Under the pieces are notes generated by a model. That model did not search any database. It saw only the letters and a list, made by a program, of their open reading frames with translations, and was not told the origin of the DNA. The position numbers were made by a program, and so were the translations under genes. DNA of 64,000 bases from Pelagibius sp. Alg239-R121 (GTDB lineage Bacteria > Pseudomonadota > Alphaproteobacteria > Kiloniellales > Kiloniellaceae), in the NCBI RefSeq assembly GCF_947331435.1, contig NZ_CAMZOF010000009.1, positions 186,001-250,000 of the forward strand, written 5' to 3'. Shown here piece after piece: positions 25,499 to 34,194 of this stretch (positions within the stretch are counted from its first letter, which is position 1; every line of letters starts with the position of its first letter).

Positions 25499-27142
25499 CT
25501 AGGGGGCTTTCTCTTCCTCTTGACCACTGTCGTCGTCGAGTACAACCTGGGCCAGCTGCAGGCCTGTGGGCACCAATTCCGTGACGACCGTGTCGGCGCC
25601 GATCGTCTCCAATTCCTGCGCATGTGCAAGATCGCGGGCACGGGCATGGATTTTGAGCTTGGGGAAAATGTAGCGCAGGATTGCAGCCACCTGCAGCGAT
25701 ACATGCTTATCGTCTAGGGCGATGACGATCGCTCGGGCAGCTTCGACATTGACCGCTTCCAAGACTTCAGCCCGTGTCACGTCGCCGTAGTAGACGGGGA
25801 GGCCGCGTTTTTGAGCCTGGGCGATCGTGTGGGGATCCATGTCGATTGCCAGGAACGGTACTTTGGCTTCGGTAAACTGCTTGGCGACAGTGGCGCCGAC
25901 GCGGCCGAAGCCGGCAATGATGATATGACCCTGCAGCTTTGTGTCGCTCTCGGCGAGTTCTTCGATGCTCGGCACTTCGTTGCGCTCAATCCGACTGGAT
26001 GCCTTTTGACCGAGGCCGGCCAGAAAAGGCGTAGCCAGCATGGTGAGCGCAACGACCACGATCACCATCTGACCCAAGGCGGGCTCGATGATGCTCTGGG
26101 TTACGGCGGCACCGATCAGGATGAAGGCAAACTCGCCCCCTTGCGCCAGCAATACTCCTAAGTGAACGGCGTCTGCCAGCGACAGCCGGGCCAGTTTTGC
26201 CAGTAGCCCAAGGATCATCGCCTTCACGGCTAAAAGGCCGGCAACCAGCAACAGGACCGTTGCCCCCTGTTCGATGATCAATCTTGGATGGATCTCCATG
26301 CCGACTGTCATGAAGAACAATCCGAGCAGTAACCCGCGGAAAGGCTGAATTTCAGCAGCCACCTGATGGCGGAACTGGGTTTCGGCCATCAGCATCCCGG
26401 CCAGAAATGCGCCGAAGGCGAGGGACAATCCGACGTGCTCGGTCGCGACACCGGTTCCGAGCACAACGAACAGTGTCATGGCGGCGAAGATTGCCGGTTC
26501 ACGGGTTGCGGCGACCTGGGTGAAGATGTGACGGAGTAGAATGCGGCCGATCCCCAGGATCAAGGCAACGGTCACGATCATCTTGACTGCGGCTTCGCCC
26601 AACAGAGTCAGCAGGTCGCTGCTTTGGTCGCCAATTGCGAAGACGCCGACCAACAGCGGCCCAACCATCAGATCCTGTACAATCAGGATGGCAAAAGCGG
26701 CGCGTCCGGTTTGCGATGTGAGACCACCGCGATCCGCGAGCAGCCGGAGCACGATGGCCGTGGAAGATAGCGCGACGCCAAAGCCGATAATCCCGGCGGC
26801 CTCCGGGCGGACCCCCATGGCAGCCACGGCTGCCGAGATTGCAACGCCGGTGATGGTTACCTGTGCGATGCCCAGCAGGAACACGCGGAACGGCATGACC
26901 CGAATACGCGCAATCGGCAGTTCCAGGCCAACGGTGAAAAGCAGGAAGACAACGCCCAGTTCCGCAAGCGCTTGAATGGTGGCGATGCCTTGCACTAACC
27001 CAAGACTATAAGGGCCGATGACGGCACCGGCGCAAAGATAACCCAGCACAGGGTCCATGCGAAGGCGCCGAAACAGCGAGACTGCCAGGACGGCCGCCAC
27101 AAGAACGATCAGAACCTCGAGCAGATAGCTCGACTCAGTCAT
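25499..27142 (-). CDS. KefB/RosB-type monovalent cation:proton antiporter
   Basis: A 547-residue CPA2-family transporter. About 12-13 predicted helices fill residues 1-385 (SSYLLEVLIVLVAAVLAVSLF onward). A cytoplasmic TrkA-N/RCK nucleotide-binding domain follows (HIIIAGFGRVGATVAKQF, about 407-424), then an acidic tail ending DDDSGQEEEKAP. Related proteins exchange K+ or Na+ for H+ under control of nucleotides or glutathione adducts. No KefF/KefG-like ancillary gene is adjacent. The preceding AraC gene is on the same strand but 129 bases away and probably separate. Confidence 0.88.
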   Translation of the reverse strand: MTESSYLLEVLIVLVAAVLAVSLFRRLRMDPVLGYLCAGAVIGPYSLGLVQGIATIQALAELGVVFLLFTVGLELPIARIRVMPFRVFLLGIAQVTITGVAISAAVAAMGVRPEAAGIIGFGVALSSTAIVLRLLADRGGLTSQTGRAAFAILIVQDLMVGPLLVGVFAIGDQSSDLLTLLGEAAVKMIVTVALILGIGRILLRHIFTQVAATREPAIFAAMTLFVVLGTGVATEHVGLSLAFGAFLAGMLMAETQFRHQVAAEIQPFRGLLLGLFFMTVGMEIHPRLIIEQGATVLLLVAGLLAVKAMILGLLAKLARLSLADAVHLGVLLAQGGEFAFILIGAAVTQSIIEPALGQMVIVVVALTMLATPFLAGLGQKASSRIERNEVPSIEELAESDTKLQGHIIIAGFGRVGATVAKQFTEAKVPFLAIDMDPHTIAQAQKRGLPVYYGDVTRAEVLEAVNVEAARAIVIALDDKHVSLQVAAILRYIFPKLKIHARARDLAHAQELETIGADTVVTELVPTGLQLAQVVLDDDSGQEEEKAP

Positions 27143-27530
27143 TGCGCGGCACTTTCATTCGACAGGGAAATCCTTGGCATATTCATAAACAGCTATTGGG
27201 TACCTTGTCTTCGGCGAGAAGCTGAACTCAGTCGCACCACAACGGCGCTGCAACATCCGATTCGCCCGCTATTAAAGTATAGTCTTTCTCTGCCTTAGAG
27301 CGACAGGGGTGATGGGCTAATTTCCGCGATTGCGAACTGCATCTATCATTGCTGCAGTGCGAAGCAGCCTCATGACCGGAATTGTGTTATGGTATTGCGT
27401 CCAGGTGTAGAGGAAGGCGACGTCGGGCAGGAAGCTGTGACGCTCGTCCGGCTCACGATTTATATCAGCGGGCTGAACTTAAACGCGCCATGTAGTGATG
27501 GTGATGTCGAGACCAGGTAGGGAGGGACCG
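27143..27530. other. 388-base divergent intergenic region
   Basis: Lies between the start of the antiporter gene (minus) and the small exported protein (plus), so it should hold both promoters. I see no confident promoter hexamer pair, RNA gene or repeat. Confidence 0.5.
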
Positions 27531-27977
27531 ATGAAGTGGCTGGCGATAGTTCTTGTGGCAATTGTGTCGCCGATGCAGGTTCAAGCAGCCTGTGATTGGC
27601 TGGCAAAACCGGAGCCGGACGCGCATAGCATTATCTCGTCCCGGCTGGCCTGCCTAAGTGACCCCTATTCTCGTGCTTGTGTCGAGTTTGACCAGCAGCC
27701 CAGAGCGGCTCGCGAGGCCGAACGCCTCCGGCGAATAGCCGACTTGGAGCTCGATGGCAAAGACGCGGCAAATCTGAAAGAACGCGGCTTGTGGCTTGGG
27801 GCGACCAAGGAAATGGCCTGTCTGGCCTGGGGCAAACCGCACGAGGTTGCGGAAGTTGCGGCCAATCCCTTCGGCGAGATCTGGTCCTACGATGAAATCG
27901 ACCGCCTGCATTTTGACGGCAACGCAATTGTTGCAATCAACACTCCGGCCAAGAGCCTGGCCAAAGGTGATAACTAG
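27531..27977 (+). CDS. Small exported protein, function unknown
   Basis: A 148-residue protein with a signal peptide (MKWLAIVLVAIVSPMQVQA, cleavage near residue 19) and three or four Cys in the mature part (CDWL, LACLSD, RACVEF, MACLAW) that could form disulfides. The C-terminal stretch LWLGATKEMACLAWGKPHEV...GEIWSYDEIDRLHFDG resembles the SmpA/OmlA (BamE-like) small beta-domain pattern, but the similarity is weak. ATG 27531 is preferred over ATG 27495 because AGGGAGGG lies just upstream and it starts the signal peptide. Confidence 0.65.
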   Translation: MKWLAIVLVAIVSPMQVQAACDWLAKPEPDAHSIISSRLACLSDPYSRACVEFDQQPRAAREAERLRRIADLELDGKDAANLKERGLWLGATKEMACLAWGKPHEVAEVAANPFGEIWSYDEIDRLHFDGNAIVAINTPAKSLAKGDN

Positions 27978-27982
27978 AAAAC

Positions 27983-28000
27983 AACAGCTTACCAGCTGTT
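27983..28000 (-). terminator. Hairpin at the convergent end of gloB
   Basis: AACAGCT-TACC-AGCTGTT is a perfect 7-bp stem spanning the gloB stop region. On the minus strand it is followed by TGTTTTC, so it can act as a weak intrinsic terminator for gloB; the plus-strand gene also ends just before it. Confidence 0.45.
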
Positions 28001-28780
28001 CCTGAGCTCTCTCAGCTTGATAAACACAGTTTTTGGATCGGGATTTTCAGGGAGGTCGGGAAACGACTCCCGAAGCGTCGCAATGACACTGGGGCTGTGC
28101 AGGCGAAAGAAAGTATTGACCTCCTTCTCCAGCGCCAAGGTGGAAACCATGGCCTGATTTGTGTCCTGATCCTCGATCTTTTCGAGCAGTTCGGCTGCAC
28201 GGTTGTTATCTGGCTCCCGGTTCAAGGTGAACTCCAGATTGTTTGCGATGTAGTCGTGCCCCGGATAAATCCGGGTTTCGTCCGGCAATTTGGCAAGCTG
28301 GTTGGCAAAGGTCTGGTAGAGTTCGTTCGGATGGCCGCCGTTGTGACAGTTGCCCGCGCCTGCGTTAAAGAGAGTATCGCCGCAGAACAGCCCTGCATGG
28401 TCGCCGCGTGACAACAGACATACGTGACTCATGGTGTGGCCGGGTGTATCCAGCGCCTCCAGCTCAACAGATTTTCCAACCCGGACGACATCACCCGCAT
28501 CAAGCCCCTGGTCCATACCCGGAATACGGTCTTTCGCATTTTTGTGCGCCAGCAGCTTGGCGCCGGTGGCCGCAATGACCGCGTCGTTGCCGCCGATGTG
28601 GTCATGGTGCTCGTGGGTGTTGAGAACTTGGGTAATGCTCCAGCCCTTGCGTTTTGCAGCGGCGAGGCACTTGTCCGAATCCAAGGGATCAATGGCCAGG
28701 GCTTCCCCGGTTTCGCTACAGACGATCAGGTAATTGAAGTTGCGGTAGGCGTTGCCGGTCCAAATCTGCTCAACGATCAC
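27989..28780 (-). CDS. gloB: Hydroxyacylglutathione hydrolase (glyoxalase II)
   Basis: Hydrolyses S-D-lactoylglutathione to D-lactate and glutathione, the second step of methylglyoxal detoxification. The 263-residue protein has the metal motif THEHHDHIGGN near residue 55, TPGHTMSH, the bridging Asp in FCGDTLFNAGAGNCHNG, and the glyoxalase II-specific C-terminal pattern YPGHDYIANNLEF...EPDN for glutathione binding. The alternative is a generic metallo-beta-lactamase-fold thioesterase, but these motifs favour GloB. It stands alone on the minus strand. Confidence 0.93.
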   Translation of the reverse strand: MIVEQIWTGNAYRNFNYLIVCSETGEALAIDPLDSDKCLAAAKRKGWSITQVLNTHEHHDHIGGNDAVIAATGAKLLAHKNAKDRIPGMDQGLDAGDVVRVGKSVELEALDTPGHTMSHVCLLSRGDHAGLFCGDTLFNAGAGNCHNGGHPNELYQTFANQLAKLPDETRIYPGHDYIANNLEFTLNREPDNNRAAELLEKIEDQDTNQAMVSTLALEKEVNTFFRLHSPSVIATLRESFPDLPENPDPKTVFIKLRELRNSW

Positions 28781-28963
28781 GACGTTTTCTCCCTGTTGCG
28801 GCCACCCGCGATTTATGCGGAACCCGCGAACCTTGATATTTAGAGATACTATGACGGCGCAAGAATAGCCCTGCGGCGTCGTTTAGCAAATGACACAATG
28901 TTGGAACCAGCCCCGGAAGTGCCGGACTTCAGATAAGCTGTTGAGAAGGGAAGGCGACCCCAG

Positions 28964-29371
28964 TCATGAAACGACCCTGGGTTTCTTTTCGAGAAACGAC
29001 AGGGCCTCGGACATGGTCTGGGCGCGGGTCAGCTGCCGCCGACCGCTGTAGACTATATACTCCTTGCCGCGCCCCCGTGCTTCAGACCGCTTTGCGATAG
29101 AGAAAAGCGGGGAATCCATGGTGTGCCGGAAAATTGAGAAGATGGCGCTGCCGTTGACCTGATCTATGGCGTAGTCACGCCATTCGCCGCTGGCCACACG
29201 TCGGCTGTAAAGGTTCAGTAGCTGACCGAGCTCCTGACGATCGAAGAACGTTGTTCCGCCTTTGCCACGGCGTCCATCGATGCGATACAGCTCTGCCATA
29301 TAAGCCAATACCTCCCAAAACCTCACATAAGTGTCTCCGAAAATTAACGCGACGTCCAGTCGTTGCATCAA
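28964..29371 (-). CDS. DUF2794 domain protein
   Basis: A 135-residue protein with the DUF2794 signature: TFFDRQELGQLLNLYSRRVA, then GEWRDYAIDQ, then AIFSIFRHTMDSPLFSIAK. The family is small, nearly confined to alphaproteobacteria, and has no known function. The length is typical. Several start codons are possible in the first few residues; the frame begins with consecutive ATGs. It is downstream of the lipoprotein gene on the same strand, with a hairpin between. Confidence 0.8.
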   Translation of the reverse strand: MMQRLDVALIFGDTYVRFWEVLAYMAELYRIDGRRGKGGTTFFDRQELGQLLNLYSRRVASGEWRDYAIDQVNGSAIFSIFRHTMDSPLFSIAKRSEARGRGKEYIVYSGRRQLTRAQTMSEALSFLEKKPRVVS

Positions 29372-29419
29372 AATTGAAGCGGGAAGGGAGGTGAAAGGCG
29401 ATACTAAGCTTTAAGAATT

Positions 29420-29448
29420 ATATCCAAGCTACTTAAATAGTTGGATAT
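29420..29448 (-). terminator. AT-rich hairpin downstream of the lipoprotein gene
   Basis: ATATCCAA and TTGGATAT form a perfect 8-bp inverted repeat extended by CTA/TAG with one bulged base. It lies 16 bases past the lipoprotein stop in the direction of transcription. The T-run after it is weak, so terminator is the most likely but not the only reading. Confidence 0.45.
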
Positions 29449-29463
29449 TTAAAAACCACGGCT

Positions 29464-29790
29464 TCAATAGACCTTGGTTTGTGCGGTGGATGATTTATCG
29501 GGCTCGCGATAGCAGGAAACTCCGCCAATGGTCCGATAGCAATGAAGCGCCTGCTCTTGAGGTATTTCGGACTGTTCATCCTCGAATTCCTGGCAGTATT
29601 CCTCACCGTTGACGAATTGCACAATGGAGCAGTCCTTGTCGAATGCCCAGGTATTGAAATGATCGCCGACGGTCTTTTCGGTATGGGCGAGACTGACGAT
29701 GCTGGCGCCGGTCAGCATGACCTGAGTCGAAGGCTCACAGGCGGTCAGGCCTAGAAGGCATGTGCCTAGGGCGGTCATACGTAACATCAT
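29464..29790 (-). CDS. Small lipoprotein, function unknown
   Basis: A 108-residue protein with a lipoprotein signal peptide: MMLRMTALGTCLLGLTAC, with the lipobox LTAC and Glu at +2, which suggests outer-membrane sorting. The mature part has four further Cys (DCSIV, EYCQEF, HCYRT, SCYRE) and conserved-looking aromatic residues, but no family I recognise. A TTG at 29808 would add six residues; AAAGGTGAG before ATG 29790 decides the start. Confidence 0.7.
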   Translation of the reverse strand: MMLRMTALGTCLLGLTACEPSTQVMLTGASIVSLAHTEKTVGDHFNTWAFDKDCSIVQFVNGEEYCQEFEDEQSEIPQEQALHCYRTIGGVSCYREPDKSSTAQTKVY

Positions 29791-30246
29791 GCGTCTCACC
29801 TTTGCCAAAATACCTTTTTTGGACCCAGAAAGGCCCGCCTTTGGGACAAAAAAGGACCCACGAAGCCGCAGTCCCGCGCATTTCAGTCTGAAGTGAGGCG
29901 GTTAAGAAAGGATTAGAACACTGTTGTTGGCAAATTTGCGTGCTTTATGCCCTTACAGTGCTGGAAAGATTTGTGTTTTTGGCGCCAAAATCCTATGTCC
30001 TTTCTCATCTGGGTGAATTTCGTGTCGTGGATCGGATAAATACGATGTGGATAGCTCCCAAAATGGCGGATTCCAGGCGAAAGTCGGCGCTTTTGTCTGG
30101 TACCCACGGATCGGCGGGATATAGCCGATATGTGGGGAAAGGCCTTATCAACCGCGCACTGGCGAGCTATGTTAGCGCCCGCTTCAGTGCCGCAGGGTGA
30201 AGGACGGCAGATCTCTGCCAAAAAGTAGGTAGTAAGAGGAAAACGC
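29791..30246. other. 456-base divergent intergenic region with a long hairpin
   Basis: Lies between the lipoprotein gene (minus) and the YfgM-like gene (plus). Short frames here have no family features. At 29813-29855 CCTTTTTT pairs with AAAAAAGG, with inner CCC/GGG and AAAGG/CCTTT stems around a CCCG loop. GGACCCA also occurs as a direct repeat at 29821 and 29854. The hairpin lies in the probable leader of the lipoprotein gene. Confidence 0.5.
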
Positions 30247-30891
30247 GTGGCCGATATATTTCAAGAAGTAGACGACGATCTTAAGCGCGACAAGGCGACC
30301 GCGTTCTGGAAACGTTATGGCCGCTACATCATTGGCGTTGCCGTCCTGATTGTGGCGGGTACGGCGGCCTATCAGGCCTGGACAGCTTACGATCTACAGC
30401 AACGCAGCGCCCGGTCCGACGCCTATGCCGCCGCTTTGACGCTGGCGACCAGTCAGGCGGACGATGCCAAGGCGTTAGCGGATTTTTCGGAGATTGCGTC
30501 CGGCTCGGACAGCTACAGCGTGCTCGCGTCCTTTGAGGAAGCGCGGTTGCTGGCGGCTGCGGAAAAAACCGACGAGGCCATTGCTGCGTGGGACCGGATT
30601 GCCACGGAGCGTGGAACAGACGAAGCCTTCGGCGCGGTCGCAACCCTGCTTTCGGCGATGCATCAGATTGACGATGGAGATATCCAAAGCCTCAAAGCTC
30701 GGCTGGAGCCTCTGGCATCGCCCGGAAAAGCCTTCCGTCCCACAGCAACAGAGCTCCTGGCCATTCTGGCGCTCAGAGAGAACGACAAGCAGACGGCACG
30801 GGAGCTCTTTACGAGCCTGTCAGACGACTTGTCGGCACCTGCGGGTATCCGTGCGCGTGCCACGCAGATGATTGAGGCCCTGAAGGACTGA
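30247..30891 (+). CDS. YfgM-like tetratricopeptide membrane protein
   Basis: A 214-residue inner-membrane protein with one N-terminal helix (YIIGVAVLIVAGTAAYQAW, about 28-46) after the family signature FQEVDDDLKRDKATAFWKRYG, and a periplasmic helical-repeat region. Relatives such as YfgM associate with the SecYEG translocon and periplasmic chaperones. It starts with GTG preceded by AAGAGGAAAACGC. It is five bases before bamB, and the order yfgM-like, bamB, der is conserved in many proteobacteria. Confidence 0.85.
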   Translation: MADIFQEVDDDLKRDKATAFWKRYGRYIIGVAVLIVAGTAAYQAWTAYDLQQRSARSDAYAAALTLATSQADDAKALADFSEIASGSDSYSVLASFEEARLLAAAEKTDEAIAAWDRIATERGTDEAFGAVATLLSAMHQIDDGDIQSLKARLEPLASPGKAFRPTATELLAILALRENDKQTARELFTSLSDDLSAPAGIRARATQMIEALKD

Positions 30892-30896
30892 ACTCC

Positions 30897-32228
30897 ATGC
30901 AGCAGCGATTTTTGACTCTGGCCGCCCTTTGCGGTTTGGGCCTCGGCCTTGCCGGCTGCGGGATCACAGACTGGTTCGATTCGGCCGAAGAACCGCGCTT
31001 GCCGGGCGACCGCATTGCGATCCTGGCACTGGACAAGGGCCTAACGCCCGATCCTGAAATCGCCGATCAACAGATCATTCTGCCTAAACCCTTCGAAAAC
31101 AACTTTTGGACCCATGCCGGCGGAAATCCGACGCATGCCATGTATCACCTCTCGATGAACGACAACGTTGAAGAATCCTGGCGGTCCGACATCGGTGAGG
31201 GTTCTGATGATTCGCAGAGCCTGCTGGCACAGCCGATCGTCGTCGAAAATGTCGTCTTCACCATGGACGCGCAGACCGAGATCTCTGCGTACGATACGGT
31301 CAGCGGCAAGCAGTATTGGCGTGTGGACCTGGAACCCGAGGATGAGGACGATGGATTTTTTGGAGGCGGCATCGCTTACTCCGAAGGCCGGATTTATGTA
31401 ACCACTGGCTTTGCCCGTGTCTTTGCACTTGATGCCAGCTCGGGGAACATCATCTGGGAAAAAGACATGCCGGGCCCGCTGCGGGCGGCGCCGACCGTTA
31501 ATGGCGGGCGTGTTTTCGTAGTCACTCTGGACAATCAGCTTCTGACTCTGGCTGCCGACGATGGCCGCCGGTTGTGGAGTCACATCGGAATTCAGGAAGA
31601 TGCCGGCCTGCTGGGCGCAGCAAGTCCGGCAGTCGCAGGATCCACTGTCGTCGTGCCGTTTTCATCGGGTGAAATCATCGGGCTTTCTGTCACCGACGGC
31701 CGGGTGATCTGGAGCGACAGCCTGTCTTCAGTCAACCGTATCGATCCGCTTGCGGATCTGGCGCACATTCGTGGCCAGCCGGTCATTGACCGCGGCGTCG
31801 TGCTGGCCATCAGTCATTCCGGCCGCATGATCGCATTGGACATCGAACGCGGTGTCCGGGCTTGGGATATTGATCTTGGCGGGGTGCAGACGCCCTGGGT
31901 GGCAGGCGAGTTCGTATTCGTTCTGACCAATGATGCCCAGGTGGTGGCGCTGCGCCGGCGTGACGGCAGGCTGCGCTGGGTCCGGCCGTTGCAACGCTTT
32001 GAAGACGAGGAAGATCAGGAAGACCTGATTCAATGGTCCGGGCCGGTGCTGGCCAGTGATCGCCTGATCGTGGCCGGCTCGCACGGTGAGGCAGTTTCGA
32101 TCTCGCCTTATACCGGCGAGGTCCTGGGCTTTATCGAACTTCCCGACGGTGCAGCTCTGTCACCCGTGGTGGCCGGCAACAGCCTATATTTTTTGACCGA
32201 CAGTGCGGACCTGGTGGTGATGCGCTAA
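30897..32228 (+). CDS. bamB: Outer membrane protein assembly factor BamB
   Basis: A 443-residue lipoprotein of the BAM complex, which folds beta-barrel proteins into the outer membrane. The signal peptide ends in the lipobox LGLAGC (Cys about 22). The mature part is a PQQ-type eight-bladed beta-propeller with repeats such as VFTMDAQTEISAYDTVSGKQ, VFALDASSGNIIWEKD and IIGLSVTDGRVIWSD. It is longer than the Escherichia coli protein, with an acidic insertion (EPEDEDDGFFGG). It shares an operon with the YfgM-like gene and der. Confidence 0.92.
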   Translation: MQQRFLTLAALCGLGLGLAGCGITDWFDSAEEPRLPGDRIAILALDKGLTPDPEIADQQIILPKPFENNFWTHAGGNPTHAMYHLSMNDNVEESWRSDIGEGSDDSQSLLAQPIVVENVVFTMDAQTEISAYDTVSGKQYWRVDLEPEDEDDGFFGGGIAYSEGRIYVTTGFARVFALDASSGNIIWEKDMPGPLRAAPTVNGGRVFVVTLDNQLLTLAADDGRRLWSHIGIQEDAGLLGAASPAVAGSTVVVPFSSGEIIGLSVTDGRVIWSDSLSSVNRIDPLADLAHIRGQPVIDRGVVLAISHSGRMIALDIERGVRAWDIDLGGVQTPWVAGEFVFVLTNDAQVVALRRRDGRLRWVRPLQRFEDEEDQEDLIQWSGPVLASDRLIVAGSHGEAVSISPYTGEVLGFIELPDGAALSPVVAGNSLYFLTDSADLVVMR

Positions 32229-32240
32229 CGGCTTTTCGGA

Positions 32241-32266
32241 TGCCCCGGGTCCAAAGGACCGGGGCA
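32241..32266 (+). other. Strong hairpin between bamB and der
   Basis: TGCCCCGG-G-TCC pairs with GGACCGGGGCA around an AAA loop (11 bp, one bulged G). It ends 14 bases before the der ATG and lacks a T-tract. It could attenuate transcription, stabilise the bamB mRNA end or affect der translation. Confidence 0.5.
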
Positions 32267-32280
32267 GTTAAAGTAAGAAA

Positions 32281-33669
32281 ATGGAATACAAGGTAGCCAT
32301 TATCGGCCGACCGAATGTCGGCAAATCGACGCTGTTCAATCGGTTGGTTGGCAAGCGGCTGGCCCTGGTTGACGATCAGCCAGGTGTCACGCGCGACCGC
32401 CGGGAGGGCACAGCCAAACTCTACGATATTACCTTTACGGTCATCGATACGGCAGGGCTGGAGGAAGCCTTCGACGACAGTCTCGAAGCGCGTATGCGCG
32501 CCCAAACCGAACAGGCTGTCGAAGACGCAGACCTGGCGTTTCTGATCATCGACGCACGCGCAGGTGTGACCCCGATGGATGAGCACTTTGCAAAGTGGCT
32601 GCGGCGCACGCCGACACCTGTATTTTTGCTGGCAAATAAGTGCGAGGGCCGACAGGGGGATAGCGGCCTGATGGACGCCTATCGGCTCGGATTGGGTGAG
32701 CCCGTACCCATGTCCGCCGAGCATGGCCTCGGCATGACGGATCTTTATGACGTGGTTGACGAGCACATGAAACGCTGGGAGGAGGAAAGAGCTTCTCTTG
32801 GTGGCGTGGCGTCAGACGATGAGATGTCTGATGATGAAGACGATGTCGAAACGCGACCTCTTCAACTCGCGATCGTCGGGCGCCCCAATGTCGGCAAGTC
32901 AACCCTGATCAATCGCCTGCTCGGTGAAGACAGGCTCCTGACCGGGCCCGAAGCGGGCATCACGCGGGATTCCATTGGTGTTGAATGGACCTATGGTGAT
33001 CGGCCGATCAAGCTGTTCGATACAGCAGGGATCCGGCGTCGCCCCAGGGTCCAGTCCAAAGTCGAAAAGCTTTCGGTGGCAGATAGCTTAAGGGCCATCA
33101 AGTTTGCACAGGTGGTTGTGTTGGTCCTCGACGCCGACGCTGCGCTTGAGAAACAAGACCTGACCATCGCACGCATGGTGGAGGAAGAGGGGCGGGCGCT
33201 GGTCCTGGCCGTCAACAAATGGGATGCCTGTCGCAATCGCAATGATGTCATCAAGGACCTGCGTGATCGCTTGGAGCGTTCACTGCCGCAGCTGACCGGG
33301 GTTCCGGTTGTCACCATATCGGCACTTCGGGGGCAGAACCTCGATAATCTGCTCAAGCGCGTGTTTGATGCTTACAAAGTCTGGAATAAGCGGATTTCGA
33401 CCTCGGCTCTGAACCGCTGGCTCGATGCCGTGACTTCGGCCCATCCGCCGCCCGCGCCGGGTGGCCGCAGGATCAGACTCAAGTACATGACACAGGCGAA
33501 AAGCCGGCCACCGACGTTTGCCATTTTCTGTACCAAGGCGGACGATCTGCCGCTGTCCTACGGGCGTTATCTCGAAAACGCTCTGCGAGACGATTTTGAT
33601 CTCTACGGCACGCCCATCCGCCTAAATTTCAGAAAGGGCGATAATCCTTACGCGAAGGACGGGCGCTAG
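32281..33669 (+). CDS. der: Ribosome-associated GTPase Der (EngA)
   Basis: An essential GTPase for 50S subunit assembly, 462 residues, with two tandem G domains: P-loops [13 protein letters not shown] (about 7-19) and [13 protein letters not shown] (about 198-210), G3 DTAG in both, and G4 NKCE and NKWD. The C-terminal KH-like domain runs from [15 protein letters not shown] to [12 protein letters not shown]. The linker between the G domains is acidic ([12 protein letters not shown]). Third gene of the YfgM-like/bamB/der operon. Confidence 0.97.
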   Translation: MEYKVAIIGRPNVGKSTLFNRLVGKRLALVDDQPGVTRDRREGTAKLYDITFTVIDTAGLEEAFDDSLEARMRAQTEQAVEDADLAFLIIDARAGVTPMDEHFAKWLRRTPTPVFLLANKCEGRQGDSGLMDAYRLGLGEPVPMSAEHGLGMTDLYDVVDEHMKRWEEERASLGGVASDDEMSDDEDDVETRPLQLAIVGRPNVGKSTLINRLLGEDRLLTGPEAGITRDSIGVEWTYGDRPIKLFDTAGIRRRPRVQSKVEKLSVADSLRAIKFAQVVVLVLDADAALEKQDLTIARMVEEEGRALVLAVNKWDACRNRNDVIKDLRDRLERSLPQLTGVPVVTISALRGQNLDNLLKRVFDAYKVWNKRISTSALNRWLDAVTSAHPPPAPGGRRIRLKYMTQAKSRPPTFAIFCTKADDLPLSYGRYLENALRDDFDLYGTPIRLNFRKGDNPYAKDGR

Positions 33670-33759
33670 CCTGCTCTGACGTTCTTTTAAATTTTTTTTG
33701 CATCCTTTCGCCTGCCACTGCGTCTTAAGAAGTGACGACACAGCGTAAGGAGACGGAAA

Positions 33760-34188
33760 ATGCGCCTTCAATTGGCTCTCAATGTTCGTGATATCGACGA
33801 AGCCGTAGATTACTACAGCAAACTTTTCGACTGCCAGCCTCATAAGCGCCGGCCGGGCTATGCTAACTTCGCTATCACACAGCCCCCGCTGAAGCTGGTA
33901 CTCTTTGAAAACCGTGACGCCAGCGAACGGTTGAACCATCTGGGTGTTGAAGTGTTTGACGCCGATGTGCTTGCCAATGTGGCGCAACGCCTGGAAACGG
34001 CTGGATCGGCCGGTAAGCTGGAATTCGATCAGGTTTGCTGCCATGCGGCCCAGGACAAAATCTGGTCGCAAGAGCCGCAAGGTCTAAGTTGGGAGTGGTA
34101 CCGGATTACCGATGATACCCCAAAGGAAGAACCACAGAGGTCTGGTGCTGTCTGTTGTTCCGGAGAGCAGGGCGCAGAAATGTGCTGA
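33760..34188 (+). CDS. ArsI/CadI-family metalloenzyme (organoarsenical C-As lyase-like)
   Basis: A 142-residue vicinal-oxygen-chelate protein of the ArsI/CadI group; ArsI cleaves the carbon-arsenic bond of trivalent organoarsenicals such as methylarsenite using Fe(II) and O2. Matching features are LNHLGVEVFDADVL with H60, the vicinal pair C93-C94 in QVCCHAAQDKIW that binds arsenic in ArsI, and WEWYRI with E112; Q4 is a possible third metal ligand. The tail adds VCCSG and a terminal Cys (residues 132, 133 and 142). It begins after a clear AAGGAGA site. The SigZ-like gene follows six bases later. CadI-type cadmium induction is the alternative. Confidence 0.85.
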   Translation: MRLQLALNVRDIDEAVDYYSKLFDCQPHKRRPGYANFAITQPPLKLVLFENRDASERLNHLGVEVFDADVLANVAQRLETAGSAGKLEFDQVCCHAAQDKIWSQEPQGLSWEWYRITDDTPKEEPQRSGAVCCSGEQGAEMC

Positions 34189-34194
34189 TCCAAG

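Noticed and set aside
25366-25704. 112-residue minus-strand frame overlapping the end of the antiporter gene
   Set aside because: Basic low-complexity product in another frame of the antiporter gene.
29913-30221. Overlapping frames on both strands (102 and 86 residues)
   Set aside because: They overlap each other and the YfgM-like promoter region, and neither has coding features or a ribosome site.
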